In this document: one piece after another, positions 9,707 to 18,374 of the stretch
How the letters are laid out: each line of letters opens with the position of its first letter
How positions within the stretch are numbered: position 1 is the first letter of the stretch
Assembly (NCBI GenBank): GCA_021803405.1
Contig: JAJZLO010000028.1
Location: 1 to 64,000 of the forward strand
From: Microcaldota archaeon
GTDB lineage: Archaea; Micrarchaeota; Micrarchaeia; Micrarchaeales; CABMGC01
DNA: 64,000 nucleotides
Reading direction: 5' to 3'
Notes under the pieces: generated by a model
Database searches by the model: none
What the model was told of the DNA's origin: nothing
What the model saw: the letters and a program-made list of their open reading frames with translations, nothing else
Position numbers and translations under genes: made by a program

Positions 9707-9817
9707 GCCCCAGTAGCTCAGTAGTAGAGCGCTTGTCTCGTAAAAACTTTTAAGAAAAGTTTTATCAAAAATAAACGGGAAAACAAGAGGCCGAGGGTGC
9801 GATTCCCTCCCGGGGCT
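9707..9817 (+). tRNA. tRNA-Thr (anticodon CGT) with a 39-nt intron at 37/38
   Basis: The exons are 9707-9742 and 9782-9817, giving a 72-nt mature tRNA. The acceptor is GCCCCAG with CCGGGGC (one A-C mismatch), the D stem is GCTC/GAGC, the anticodon stem is CTTGT/ACAAG and the T arm is GAGGG-TGCGATT-CCCTC. The discriminator is U, as in many archaeal tRNA-Thr. The anticodon CGT is at 9739-9741. The intron 9743-9781 holds an AAAACTTTT/AAAAGTTTT hairpin, and its 3' part ACGGG pairs with CTCGT of the anticodon loop. This leaves an A-rich bulge on each side, the bulge-helix-bulge cut by archaeal splicing endonuclease. Confidence 0.92.
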
Positions 9818-9893
9818 AAAACCTATATACCGTCTAACCTCCGGTTGCTTATATATTAAAGTAAGAATCTCTAGATAAAATCGTTTGTGTATC

Positions 9894-10469
9894 TCACTTT
9901 TTGAAAAGATAGCTTAATTTAGGATGTTCCTTCAAAAGTTCCTTTTTCAAAGGTTGTTTCACATAAGGAATTTGCTTTAATGCAGCATTTATTTTTCTAT
10001 CCCAGAACAGTTGTAATTTTTTTGGGGCGGGTGGCCTGAATATTGATTTTCCCATGCAGTTTTTTTCACCACATTTGCAGCCACCTACAAAGTGAAGTTC
10101 TTCTTCATTCCCTTGTCTGTAATCTGATGTTGCCTCTTCTCCTTTTTTGATATCTCTAATCACAATGCCAAAACCACTATCGAAACTGCGACCAGTACCT
10201 AGTATATTTGCATTGCAGGAATGATTATCATACATTAGTCTCTTATCACAAAATTTAGAGTATAACCCAGATTCTTCTACTATTTCATGATCCATCAGGA
10301 ATTGTATATCCTTTTTGGATAATTTAGCAAGTTCTTTTTTGGAGTAAGTACCACATTTTTTGCACTTGAAATTTATGATTGTACCTTTAGGTATAAATTG
10401 AGTTGCAAAAAGAGCCTTCCCATATCCATATTTCTTAGCTGCCTTTATTTTGAATAAGTCTGCAATCAT
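9894..10469 (-). CDS. SET-domain protein methyltransferase (second of a tandem pair)
   Basis: This 191-residue protein is a compact SET domain. The N-terminal strand ends in GKALFATQFIPKGTII, a CKKC pair lies near residue 36, and the AdoMet-binding motif is DNHSCNAN (family NHSCxPN). IKKGEEATSDY is the GEE-x-DY active-site motif, and a post-SET zinc motif CKCGEKNCMG follows. SET enzymes methylate lysines; in archaea chromatin proteins are known targets, so a nucleoid protein is a possible substrate. It starts one base after the stop of the upstream paralogue, and AGGTGG inside that gene's last codons can serve as its ribosome site. Confidence 0.85.
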   Translation of the reverse strand: MIADLFKIKAAKKYGYGKALFATQFIPKGTIINFKCKKCGTYSKKELAKLSKKDIQFLMDHEIVEESGLYSKFCDKRLMYDNHSCNANILGTGRSFDSGFGIVIRDIKKGEEATSDYRQGNEEELHFVGGCKCGEKNCMGKSIFRPPAPKKLQLFWDRKINAALKQIPYVKQPLKKELLKEHPKLSYLFKK

Positions 10470-10470
10470 A

Positions 10471-11004
10471 TTACCACCTTTTGAATAGATAACTTAACTC
10501 AGGATGTTCTTTTAGAAGCTCCTTTTTCAAAGGTTGTTTTACATTTGGAATCGACTTTATTGCAGAACGTATTTTAACATCCCATAATCGGCGCAGTTTT
10601 TTAGGTGCTGGGGACTTATAAGTGGTATTTTTTATGCAGTTCTTCTCGCCGCATTTGCAACCTCCATCAAAATGCTTTTCTTCATTAAATATTCTATAAT
10701 CTTCTGTCTGCTCCTCGCCTTTTTTGATATCCCTTACAACAATATCGACTTCATTACCAAGATCCATAACGTTTGCATTGCAAGAATGGTTATTGTACAA
10801 CATTCTATCATCGCAATATCTTCCATGGTTATTGTAAAAACGTAATTCAGTTTTAGATAATTTGGCTAACTCTTTTTTCGTATTAAGTCTTTTGCATTTC
10901 TTGCAATCAAAATATACAATGGTGCCCTTAGGAATAAACTGTGTTGCGAATAAACCTTTTCCCTTGGCGCCAGCGTCCTTTATTTTAAATAAATTAGCAA
11001 TCAT
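10471..11004 (-). CDS. SET-domain protein methyltransferase (first of a tandem pair)
   Basis: This 177-residue paralogue of the next gene is clearly alike from MIANLFKIK to the end (KKELLKEHPELSYLFKRW). It keeps NNHSCNAN, IKKGEEQTEDY, the N-terminal Cys pair and the post-SET CKCGEKNC. It lacks about 10 residues found in the paralogue between the Cys pair and NHSC. The pair forms a two-gene, translationally coupled unit, so they may act on the same target or form a heterodimer (inference). Upstream lies degenerate DNA, so the unit has its own promoter near 11010-11045. Confidence 0.85.
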   Translation of the reverse strand: MIANLFKIKDAGAKGKGLFATQFIPKGTIVYFDCKKCKRLNTKKELAKLSKTELRFYNNHGRYCDDRMLYNNHSCNANVMDLGNEVDIVVRDIKKGEEQTEDYRIFNEEKHFDGGCKCGEKNCIKNTTYKSPAPKKLRRLWDVKIRSAIKSIPNVKQPLKKELLKEHPELSYLFKRW

Positions 11005-11795
11005 GCATCATTCGCTCAAGCAAAGTATATAATATTTTCTATTTTTGTATAGTTACTAGCTCTAAGTGTATTAAATATGCCCTGTGCCAACAGCAACCGC
11101 ACTCACCCCGAGCAACACACCGATTTCGTGGTTGGATTCCACGTCTTATGTCTCAATATATGAAAGTTATTCTTTTGGATTCCACTGTGTCCCAGCATAT
11201 ATATCTAGAGGATAAAATAAAGGTAGAAAATTATATATTATCTGAAGATAGTAAGAATCTACCTAAGAAATAACAACTCGATACTACATTAAAAATTGCC
11301 TTCATCTGTAACTTCTATAATAATTCTATTCGGCCCTCCGTCTGACCATTTTACAAGCGTATCTTTGCCAAGATATTTCAAACATGCTATCTCTCTAGAA
11401 ACAGTAATGAGAACTGCTTGTTAGACAACTGCATAACAACGCGCATCTTATCTCTGGATTAGATCTTATGTCGCCTTCTTTTCCTGTATTTTACGAGCTC
11501 ATTTTCTATAAAAGACTTTAATAAATTGGTTGTATTTATGATTAGTGGATAATACACTGGTTACAACCAAAGGGCCTGTAACTTCGGACAGCGGGGCTCT
11601 TTCGGGGCTAATCCTAACAAAGTTAGAGGGGCACTTCCTCTATTTTTCTTATTGTAGTTGGACCTGCTTTCATTATTGAATGTGGGGATTGTTTTGCTAA
11701 CTTAATTGCTTCGTTCATATCTTTAGCAGTTATAATCATATAACCGCCCAAATCAATTTTTTGCGGTTTATTATCCAACACAAGTTCTATTTGGG
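11005..11795. other. Degenerate intergenic region with gene debris
   Basis: About 790 bases contain no intact gene. A locally GC-rich patch lies at about 11080-11150, and GGATTCCAC occurs twice about 40 bases apart (about 11145 and 11188). Then come AbrB-like and YCII-like remnants, listed separately. At about 11592-11610 CGGGGCT occurs twice in direct repeat, and at 11625-11641 AGAGG/CCTCT can form a small hairpin followed by a T-rich run. Nothing else here can be supported as functional. Confidence 0.5.
11289..11420 (-). pseudogene. Remnant resembling an AbrB/SpoVT-type DNA-binding domain
   Basis: A 43-codon open stretch (starting QAVLITVSREIACLKYLG, ending IIIEVTDEGNF) has the look of the C-terminal half of a swapped-hairpin AbrB domain, with the V-T-V-S-R-E-I pattern and a following strand. 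It has no start codon and is preceded in frame by TAA. It is therefore a gene fragment, possibly a former antitoxin or regulator. The family call rests on pattern only. Confidence 0.4.
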
Positions 11796-11811
11796 ATGAC
11801 AACCCCGTTAT
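11623..11811 (-). pseudogene. Truncated YCII/DGPF-domain remnant
   Basis: This is a 62-codon frame without a convincing start. Residues such as LDNKPQKIDLGGYMIITAKD followed by MNEAIKLAKQSP match the C-terminal half of the YCII-related (DGPF) domain, where GGYxII and DxxEAxxxAKxxP are conserved. The N-terminal half of the domain is missing and an in-frame TAA lies upstream. The gene has evidently been truncated. Confidence 0.5.
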
Positions 11812-11909
11812 TTACAATAATATTAATTTTTGTTTTTGTAATCATTATAATAATAACAAAATTAGGTTTTAATAAAGTAATTAAAAGCTATTCGAGCGGA
11901 GGCGGCTAA
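11796..11909 (+). CDS. Possible 37-residue single-span membrane peptide
   Basis: An ATG at 11796 opens a short frame. After MTTP comes one strongly hydrophobic helix (FTIILIFVFVIIIIITKLGF), then a Lys/Ser tail ending in SSGGG. TTTGGG just upstream could act as a weak ribosome site. It ends four bases before the convergent isopentenyl phosphate kinase gene. It overlaps the YCII remnant on the other strand by 16 bases. The frame could be chance in AT-rich DNA. Confidence 0.3.
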   Translation: MTTPLFTIILIFVFVIIIIITKLGFNKVIKSYSSGGG

Positions 11910-11912
11910 TGC

Positions 11913-12719
11913 TTAAATGTTTTTATTCGCATCAATTGTGGTCCCTATTACCTTTTCATTATTTATGGCACTTTTCAATCTATTATTTGAAGAAAGATTA
12001 ATTATCTGGCATATGGCTCCTGTTTCCTTTGAGATGTTGTATAAGTACTGTATCTTTGTTTTCATTCCTCCAGTTACATCTACCTTTGTAGAGCCTCCAG
12101 CGTATCCAATGATCTCATCTATGTTTTTTTTATTGACCTCTTTTATTAATTTTGCATTATGGTTTATCTTAGGATCAGAATCAAAGATGCCGTCTACATC
12201 GGTTCCTATTATTATTTTTTTAGGCTTTGTTGACTTTGCTAAATACCTAAAAACTTCCTCAGTTGAACCTATGCATACTCCTTTTGAGCTGTCTATTATG
12301 ACATCTCCATATGTTATTGGAAGAAATCCTAGCTCAAGTGCTTTTATCATAGGAGCAATGTCCCATCTTTCTATTCCACCATCTTTAGAAAGCGCAGCGG
12401 TAGAAGGAGCAAAGGAGAAAGGATTAAGGTGGGTTTTCAATGCACATTCAACGACTATCCTATTTAGTTTAGCTGCAGCGTTCTGCGTAACACAAGCACC
12501 AAAAACGCTTTCATCGTTAATTATGCCCTGATTTACTTTATATTTATGGGCCGGAACATGGGCAAACGAACCGCTTCCATGTCCTATTATTATCTTTTTT
12601 GTCTTTAATAAAGGTTTTATCTCATTGAAGATTCTTTCTATCTCGTTTTCTTTAGCTACACCTTCTTTGTTAATATCAGTTATGACACTTCCTCCTAATT
12701 TAATCATAATACTTTCCAT
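11913..12719 (-). CDS. Isopentenyl phosphate kinase
   Basis: It phosphorylates isopentenyl phosphate to IPP, the last step of the archaeal alternative mevalonate route. It is an amino-acid-kinase-fold protein of 268 residues. The N-terminus is IMIKLGGSVITD, and HGSGSFAHVPAHKY near residues 47-60 contains the glycine loop and the His that marks the family. ITYGDVIID and IIGTDVDGIFDSDP are the later nucleotide- and substrate-binding segments. The start at 12719 is four bases after the stop of the decarboxylase gene, so the two are probably translated together; the ATG at 12707 is an alternative start. Confidence 0.92.
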   Translation of the reverse strand: MESIMIKLGGSVITDINKEGVAKENEIERIFNEIKPLLKTKKIIIGHGSGSFAHVPAHKYKVNQGIINDESVFGACVTQNAAAKLNRIVVECALKTHLNPFSFAPSTAALSKDGGIERWDIAPMIKALELGFLPITYGDVIIDSSKGVCIGSTEEVFRYLAKSTKPKKIIIGTDVDGIFDSDPKINHNAKLIKEVNKKNIDEIIGYAGGSTKVDVTGGMKTKIQYLYNISKETGAICQIINLSSNNRLKSAINNEKVIGTTIDANKNI

Positions 12720-12723
12720 GCTA

Positions 12724-13827
12724 TTACCTATTTTTATTTATCGGAGTTAGTTTTTCAGTGTCGATCAACGACTCTTCTATTTTTGCTATTCTTGGTCCAT
12801 CTCCCATTCTTGATTCTATTATATTTTTAACTCCAAAAAGCTCCTCGAGCATCTTTATTATTTTGCTTCTATGTGCTTCTGTAGTTATTATATGTGCATT
12901 AGGTCCTGCATCAAAGGTATATCCTGCAATGTACTTTCCATTTTTCTGCGAGTCGTTTAGTTCATGAATTTTATAAATTATCTCTTTAGATGAATCATTG
13001 AGATACATTATTGGAGGCCATGTATCGAGCATAGTTGCATGCATATTGTTGCTGTCTCTCATTATTGTCCTAGAAAGCAGGTCTATGTCCTTATTCTTGA
13101 TGGCTTTTTCAATCTCTCCTATATTTTTTTCAGCAAATGCTGGTCTTTCTTTATAAAGAGTGCTTGTTTTTACTGTTGTCTCATGGCCTTCACTTGATGA
13201 TACCTTTTTAGTTTTAGAGTCTACTATTGCTATTATATCTATAAGCTCTTTCCAATGATCTTTCTTAAACATTTGTTCAGCATAGGAATCAATACCATCT
13301 TCCATGCTTCCTTTATGCCATTTAACTATACCTCCATATAAACTTCTACACGCGCTTCCGCTTATCTGTCTTGCCATGATCGAAAGTTCTTTGGTATTCA
13401 TCTTCAAAGCAAGTGCTTCATTTAAGGCTATCACCAATGCTGCTGCTCCAGAAGCGCTCGACGCTATACCAGCTCCTGATGGAAAGTTATTCTCTGAAAC
13501 TATCAGCGCATGATCGTTAATTTTAGAAAGTGATCTCATCTTGTCTAATATTGCATTCATATATCTTGATTTTTCTGAGACCTCTTTAGCAGCAGATATA
13601 TTTTCCTCAATCCCATTTATAAAAACGGTGTCCTTTTTAATTTTACTGGAAAAGACAACGCTTGTGGTTGTTTTTACAGTTTCATCTAATGTCATACTAA
13701 TACTTGAGTTGTTTGGCGTATTTAGGCCTGTATAATCCCTCTTGCCCCAGTACTTGATAAAAGCTATGTTCGGGGTTGCTATACCTGTTACAATATTTAT
13801 TTTTGTCATATCTTCACTGTTATACAT
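12724..13827 (-). CDS. Diphosphomevalonate (or phosphomevalonate) decarboxylase
   Basis: This GHMP-superfamily decarboxylase has 367 residues; the ATG at 13809 (MTKINIVTG) may be the true start. It shows PNIAFIKYWGKRD with the conserved Lys, NFPSGAGIASSASGAAAL as the phosphate loop, SGSACRSLYGG with the conserved Arg, and TFDAGPNAH with the catalytic Asp. Classical enzymes make IPP from diphosphomevalonate; archaeal paralogues make isopentenyl phosphate from phosphomevalonate. Its coupling to isopentenyl phosphate kinase favours the second, but residues alone do not decide it for me. No phosphomevalonate kinase is seen in this window. Confidence 0.88.
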   Translation of the reverse strand: MYNSEDMTKINIVTGIATPNIAFIKYWGKRDYTGLNTPNNSSISMTLDETVKTTTSVVFSSKIKKDTVFINGIEENISAAKEVSEKSRYMNAILDKMRSLSKINDHALIVSENNFPSGAGIASSASGAAALVIALNEALALKMNTKELSIMARQISGSACRSLYGGIVKWHKGSMEDGIDSYAEQMFKKDHWKELIDIIAIVDSKTKKVSSSEGHETTVKTSTLYKERPAFAEKNIGEIEKAIKNKDIDLLSRTIMRDSNNMHATMLDTWPPIMYLNDSSKEIIYKIHELNDSQKNGKYIAGYTFDAGPNAHIITTEAHRSKIIKMLEELFGVKNIIESRMGDGPRIAKIEESLIDTEKLTPINKNR

Positions 13828-14056
13828 TAATAATCTTATATAATTAAATACTATTTAATTAAACATTGGCAAATTAAATAACTTTCGTTGTTGAGCAATA
13901 TTGGGTTTTGTCGGTTTAATTTTATTTTTTAAAAGTTAGACGTTATAACTAAATTTTACTTTTAAACAAATCGCAATTATGTGGGGCAACAATCTGCAAC
14001 AATCAGATACAAAACCTTATAAATTCTTATATCATATATTTTTTAATGGTTTTAGA

Positions 14057-14806
14057 ATGGCAGTTACAAAAGATAATCAGTCGCCTCCTGTAATTAATCC
14101 TGAGATAAAAGAAGCAGGCAGGCTTGGATATAACGGTACATTAGTGTGGATAGGCGGTTCTATAATTCTAGCAATAATTTTTGTGGTAATAACTATAGTA
14201 TTTCTAGCGTCTTCTGTGCTTTCAGGTTCACAATTATCTGATATTTCATCATCTGCAATATCTGTATCATTAATTAAAGACATTCTTTCAATTATAATTA
14301 CATTTATAGGACTTTATCTTATAAACTCTGGAGTCCAGAAATTATCTGTACTTTACAAAGATCCTTCAATAAAAAAGAATTTTATGATAAGTTTTGGAAT
14401 AATTATATTATCCTTAATAATATCTATGTTTTTGAGTGTTTATGTAATAATTAGTTTAAATAATATTAACATCGGAAGTGCTTTAACAGGAACGTTGGGT
14501 AGTGCGTTTGGATTATCTATACTTACCTTGGTTATAGATGTTTTGCTTTCTATAATATCATATTTATTCATGTACAAATCTTATGATAAAATCTCAAAGC
14601 TTACTGGCAGAAATGAGTTTCATACCGCTGGAATAATCTTATTAATAGGTGCAGTGCTCACTGTAATTTCAATAGGCGGTATATTAATTTTCATAGGCGC
14701 TGCATATGCTGGTTATGCGTGGTATAAACTTAAGAGCGGCGAAGATGTTTCATCTCCAAAATCAAACTCTAAAACAACAGAAAGCACTTCACCATTAAGT
14801 TATTGA
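14057..14806 (+). CDS. DUF996-like integral membrane protein
   Basis: I set the start at 14057 (MAVTKDNQSPP), because a TATA box (CTTATAAAT, 14016-14024) about 40 bases upstream would place the transcript start close to this codon; the upstream in-frame ATG at 13979 would precede the promoter. The 249-residue protein has about five or six membrane helices, and a segment NSGVQKLSVLYKDPSIKKNF between the second and third resembles the archaeal DUF996 family. The C-terminal tail is short, polar and Ser/Thr-rich. Function unknown. It interrupts the mevalonate genes on the opposite strand. Confidence 0.6.
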   Translation: MAVTKDNQSPPVINPEIKEAGRLGYNGTLVWIGGSIILAIIFVVITIVFLASSVLSGSQLSDISSSAISVSLIKDILSIIITFIGLYLINSGVQKLSVLYKDPSIKKNFMISFGIIILSLIISMFLSVYVIISLNNINIGSALTGTLGSAFGLSILTLVIDVLLSIISYLFMYKSYDKISKLTGRNEFHTAGIILLIGAVLTVISIGGILIFIGAAYAGYAWYKLKSGEDVSSPKSNSKTTESTSPLSY

Positions 14807-14941
14807 ATTTGTGGCATAACGTAATTGGTATAAATATGCAATTACTAGTAACTACTGGTAAATTACTCTGGCATTTACTTTGTAGGTAATTATTTTTATG
14901 TCCTTGTTTTGTTATTAGGCTGGTAATTTTTGTTGTTATGA

Positions 14942-15997
14942 TTATTTTACAAAATCAGCTTGATCACTACTGTCTTTTGCTCCACTTTCTGAAATCTTAG
15001 CCTCTATACATACAAAGCCTTCTTTTTGTAGCTCATTCTCGAGTTTTTTATCATACTCTTCAAGAAGCGCTATGGCAACGCCCCCTCCGCCTCCGCCACT
15101 TAGTTTTGCCCCATGAGCACTGTATTTTTTTGCAATATTTACTGCCATGTCTAATCCATCGCTTGATACCTCTAGTTTTTTTAATAGTTCATGATCTTTG
15201 TACATTACTCTTCCAAGCTCCTGAATTTTGTTGTTTGCAATGGCATCTAGACCTTTTACTGAGCACTCATTAATCTCATCAAGTATTTTCTCAGTATACT
15301 CCTTTTTTTCATTAAGCAGCTTGGTAACTCTTCCTACAGTTTCAGAGGTGGGCTTTTTAGGTCCGGTATTTATTACAAGAAGCTTAGGGCTGAATCTAAA
15401 GTCATGCTTTACAAAGCCATTCTTGAGGTTGAAGCTCACATACCCTCCGTAATAAGCTGTGCTAACATCTATTCTTCCTGCCCCCTCGTTTTTATGCGAT
15501 ACTCTCTCGCCATCACGCGCAAGCTCTATCGCATCCATATCCTTAAGATTGATGTTGGCCAGCTTGCATAAAAGCATGGTAAATGCTATGTAGCATGAAG
15601 CGCTGCTGGCTAGCCCGCTCTGTTTAGGTATCTCTGAGCTTATCGTTATGCTTCCATTAGGCATAGTTGCATTAAGCATAGCCATATGTTTTTTATAGAA
15701 AATAGCTGCCATAGTAAGATATGGCAGCAGCGTTTCATCAATATCCGAACATTTTTTAATATACTCATCTAAGCTTGTTCTTTTATCATATAATTTGGCA
15801 AGCTTGCTTAGCATTATTTTTTCAACTAATATCTTTTTGTTGTAATCTTTAAGCTCAAGCTTCAAGCCTTCTTTTGCATCTGAGCTTACAAATGAAGCGG
15901 TAGCATAAAGTTTCAATGCAGCTGCAACTGCCATTTTTCCATGTACTACTGCATGCTCTCCTAAAAGCTTTACTACGCATGGAGCATTTACTTTCAT
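14942..15997 (-). CDS. mvk: Mevalonate kinase
   Basis: It phosphorylates mevalonate, opening the lower isoprenoid pathway that supplies archaeal lipids. It has 351 residues and GHMP-kinase order. The N-terminal VNAPCVVKLLGEHAVVHG contains the motif-1 GEH. IPKQSGLASSASCYIAF is the ATP loop, GRIDVSTAYYGGYVSF carries the catalytic Asp, and GAKLSGGGGGGVAIALL is motif 3. It lies about 1.1 kb upstream of the decarboxylase/kinase pair on the same strand, separated by the DUF996-like gene, so it is transcribed separately. Confidence 0.94.
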   Translation of the reverse strand: MKVNAPCVVKLLGEHAVVHGKMAVAAALKLYATASFVSSDAKEGLKLELKDYNKKILVEKIMLSKLAKLYDKRTSLDEYIKKCSDIDETLLPYLTMAAIFYKKHMAMLNATMPNGSITISSEIPKQSGLASSASCYIAFTMLLCKLANINLKDMDAIELARDGERVSHKNEGAGRIDVSTAYYGGYVSFNLKNGFVKHDFRFSPKLLVINTGPKKPTSETVGRVTKLLNEKKEYTEKILDEINECSVKGLDAIANNKIQELGRVMYKDHELLKKLEVSSDGLDMAVNIAKKYSAHGAKLSGGGGGGVAIALLEEYDKKLENELQKEGFVCIEAKISESGAKDSSDQADFVK

Positions 15998-16172
15998 AAA
16001 TTCAACATCTTATAATTATCTATTAATTTATCTAATTATTTTTTTATTTATTTCTCTTGTTATTGTCTTTATTGTTCTATATACTCTTCTGTATAGTGTA
16101 TAATGTTTAGTTATATAACTACCATACTTGCTCTATAATCATTTTGCTTTGTAGTTTTATACTAATATCTTA

Positions 16173-16745
16173 TTATCCTAATCTTTGATATGTTACTCCT
16201 CTTTTAAGCGATTCTAGTAGTTTTTTCTCATCATCAAAATCAGAGGCACTTCTCTTTTTAAATTCTTTAATAAAAAGATGTAGCTCCTTCCATCCATGGA
16301 GTTTTGCTACTGCAGCTGCATTGAGGTGTTCATCATTTTTTATATCTTTTTTAGCTCCTTTATCAAGAAGAAGTTTAACATCTTGTGTCCTTCCATTTGC
16401 CGCTGCATGCATCAAGGCTGTCCAACCATTTTTATCTACTGCATCTATATTTCTAATCCCAATAAGTATCAGATTAGAGCAGCCTATATTTCCATTCCTT
16501 GCTGAATACATGAGTGGTGTAAGTAAGTTCTTATCAGATAATTCAAGATTGGCATTTAATTTTATTGCTATCTTAAGCCCTTGAAGATTTCCATACTCAG
16601 CCGCATAACTTGCTATTGTTCTACCTTCTCTATCTTTAGAATTTATGTCTATTTGATCAAGGTTGCGTCTAATTATAGATACTACGCTGTTAAACTCTTG
16701 AACCCTGGCAAAGTGTAGCGCTCCGCCATTTATTATCTTCTCCAC
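16173..16745 (-). CDS. Ankyrin-repeat protein
   Basis: This 190-residue soluble protein has about four ankyrin repeats between residues 20 and 150. The clearest are DREGRTIASYAAEYGNLQGL, DKNLLTPLMYSARNGNIGCS and DKNGWTALMHAAANGRTQDV. The last ends in KLLLDKGAKKDI. There is no signal peptide or membrane helix, so it probably acts in the cytoplasm as a binding protein. Partners are unknown and the flanking genes give no hint. Confidence 0.88.
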   Translation of the reverse strand: MEKIINGGALHFARVQEFNSVVSIIRRNLDQIDINSKDREGRTIASYAAEYGNLQGLKIAIKLNANLELSDKNLLTPLMYSARNGNIGCSNLILIGIRNIDAVDKNGWTALMHAAANGRTQDVKLLLDKGAKKDIKNDEHLNAAAVAKLHGWKELHLFIKEFKKRSASDFDDEKKLLESLKRGVTYQRLG

Positions 16746-16998
16746 TATTCCACTATATTATCAAATCACAAAACCTTAAATCTTTTTTGTTGCAGTTCGT
16801 TATTTGTATGTTATGAAATATTTATTTATGGTCTAATAATAGTGAAAATTTATAGCATATACTCCTTATAATACCGTGTTAAAAGTATGTATTTTATATA
16901 GCATAAAACGTTCATGCTTTCCTATACCTAAAAATAGTAAAGCATATTAATCTTAAAATATATACAATTCGACTATTGTTTTTGTGATATTTGATTAA

Positions 16999-18306
16999 AT
17001 GAAACAAAAAATGGTCCATAACAAATCAAGACCTCATGCTTTTGTAGATAAAATAAACGACAATACCGTAATGGAACAATTTAAAGACAAAACTCAGGAC
17101 AAAACTCAGCTTGTAAAACCAGCCATTTCAATAAATGTCGAAAATCATGAAGATACATCTAGTAACTCTAATACTCTTACATTTGTAGAGTTATGTTCAT
17201 TAATGCGCACCCACGGATATAAATTAAGAACCCATATAAATGTCTTAAAAAAAGATCCTGAAGCTAAAAAAATGATTTATCCGGGATTTAACGGTAATCC
17301 TCGTTACGATTATAAATTTGTAGAACTTATCCGATCTCATTTGCGCGACTTAAAGCTTAGGCCTTCTGAGGGATGGCTCTCAGAGTACGAAATAAAACGT
17401 GAATTAAATTTAGGAAATCCGCATGCTCCTAATTTATTACTTAAAAAACTTTTAGAAGAAGCAGTAATGCAAGGAATAAAAACAGAAATTATTAAAAAAA
17501 AGACCGATGTACTATATTATGAACCAGAAATATTGAAATTTTTAATGAAAAATTTATCTAAACTTTCAGAAGTTAGTGCAGTTAAATTAAAACAGAACGA
17601 TAAATGGCCTACTGAAGAACAGATTTTTGATTTGTTCAAACCAATTTCTACAGAAGAAAAAGCAAAAATGCTCGATATAATCCTTTATTCAGATAAGTTA
17701 TATGGTAATAGATACTCAAATAAAATCGATTCTGAGCTTAAAAAACATAATCCTAAGGCTTTGTTGAACATTGGTAGAAATGTTGTAAATGAGCTATACT
17801 CTAATGACTTTGCGGATAACACTGCGTTTCTTAATACTTATTCTACTTACTTAAAAGCTGCAATCTTCTATGTAGGTATATTCGGATCAGATTACTTTGA
17901 TCATAATGAAGCTTTTACTTCTTCAATGAAATATGCCATGAGACATTTAATTAAAAAAATAAGCGCTTCTAGCCGTTCGTCTCATATCTTTGCAAAGAAA
18001 ACAATTACGGCAATAATAAATTTAGACCTTCAAAATCCTTCTGATCCAACAATCCATAAAACGGCTAAACACATGTGTGCGGCATTTCTTTCAGGAATAC
18101 GATTTGGAATAAAAAAGAAACTTCCAGAAGATATTACTATCCCTATATATGAACATTTTTTTGCAAAAAATCTCAATACTTGGAGTCGTTTTGATTTTAT
18201 CTTCGCACAACTTTTATCTGAGTTCCTTCCAGAAAAGCAACAAAAAGATCTTGATAAATTATGTGAAATATACGGGGATGAAAGATGGTTCAACATCCGT
18301 TCGTAA
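16999..18306 (+). CDS. Hypothetical soluble protein, 435 aa
   Basis: I do not recognise this protein. It is basic and Lys-rich, without signal peptide or membrane segments. A disordered N-terminus of about 70 residues precedes alpha-helical sequence. Residues 120-180 (WLSEYEIKRELNLGNPHAPN and following) look like one or two winged-helix or SAM-like units. A second helical region covers about residues 215-420. The start ATG at 16999 follows an AT-rich promoter region. The next gene begins about 70 bases downstream and may be co-transcribed. Confidence 0.6.
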   Translation: MKQKMVHNKSRPHAFVDKINDNTVMEQFKDKTQDKTQLVKPAISINVENHEDTSSNSNTLTFVELCSLMRTHGYKLRTHINVLKKDPEAKKMIYPGFNGNPRYDYKFVELIRSHLRDLKLRPSEGWLSEYEIKRELNLGNPHAPNLLLKKLLEEAVMQGIKTEIIKKKTDVLYYEPEILKFLMKNLSKLSEVSAVKLKQNDKWPTEEQIFDLFKPISTEEKAKMLDIILYSDKLYGNRYSNKIDSELKKHNPKALLNIGRNVVNELYSNDFADNTAFLNTYSTYLKAAIFYVGIFGSDYFDHNEAFTSSMKYAMRHLIKKISASSRSSHIFAKKTITAIINLDLQNPSDPTIHKTAKHMCAAFLSGIRFGIKKKLPEDITIPIYEHFFAKNLNTWSRFDFIFAQLLSEFLPEKQQKDLDKLCEIYGDERWFNIRS

Positions 18307-18374
18307 TACATGTATAATTTATGAATATATTTATATTTAAAATATTTAACATATTATGAGAGTTGGGTAATTTA

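Noticed and set aside
11560..11650. Possible structured RNA around the CGGGGCT repeats and small hairpin
   Set aside because: No consistent larger fold or known RNA motif could be drawn, and it overlaps the YCII remnant.
13979..14056. Upstream extension of the DUF996-like gene from ATG 13979
   Set aside because: A TATA box at 14016-14024 lies inside it, and the extra 26 residues are unlike the rest; ATG 14057 fits better.
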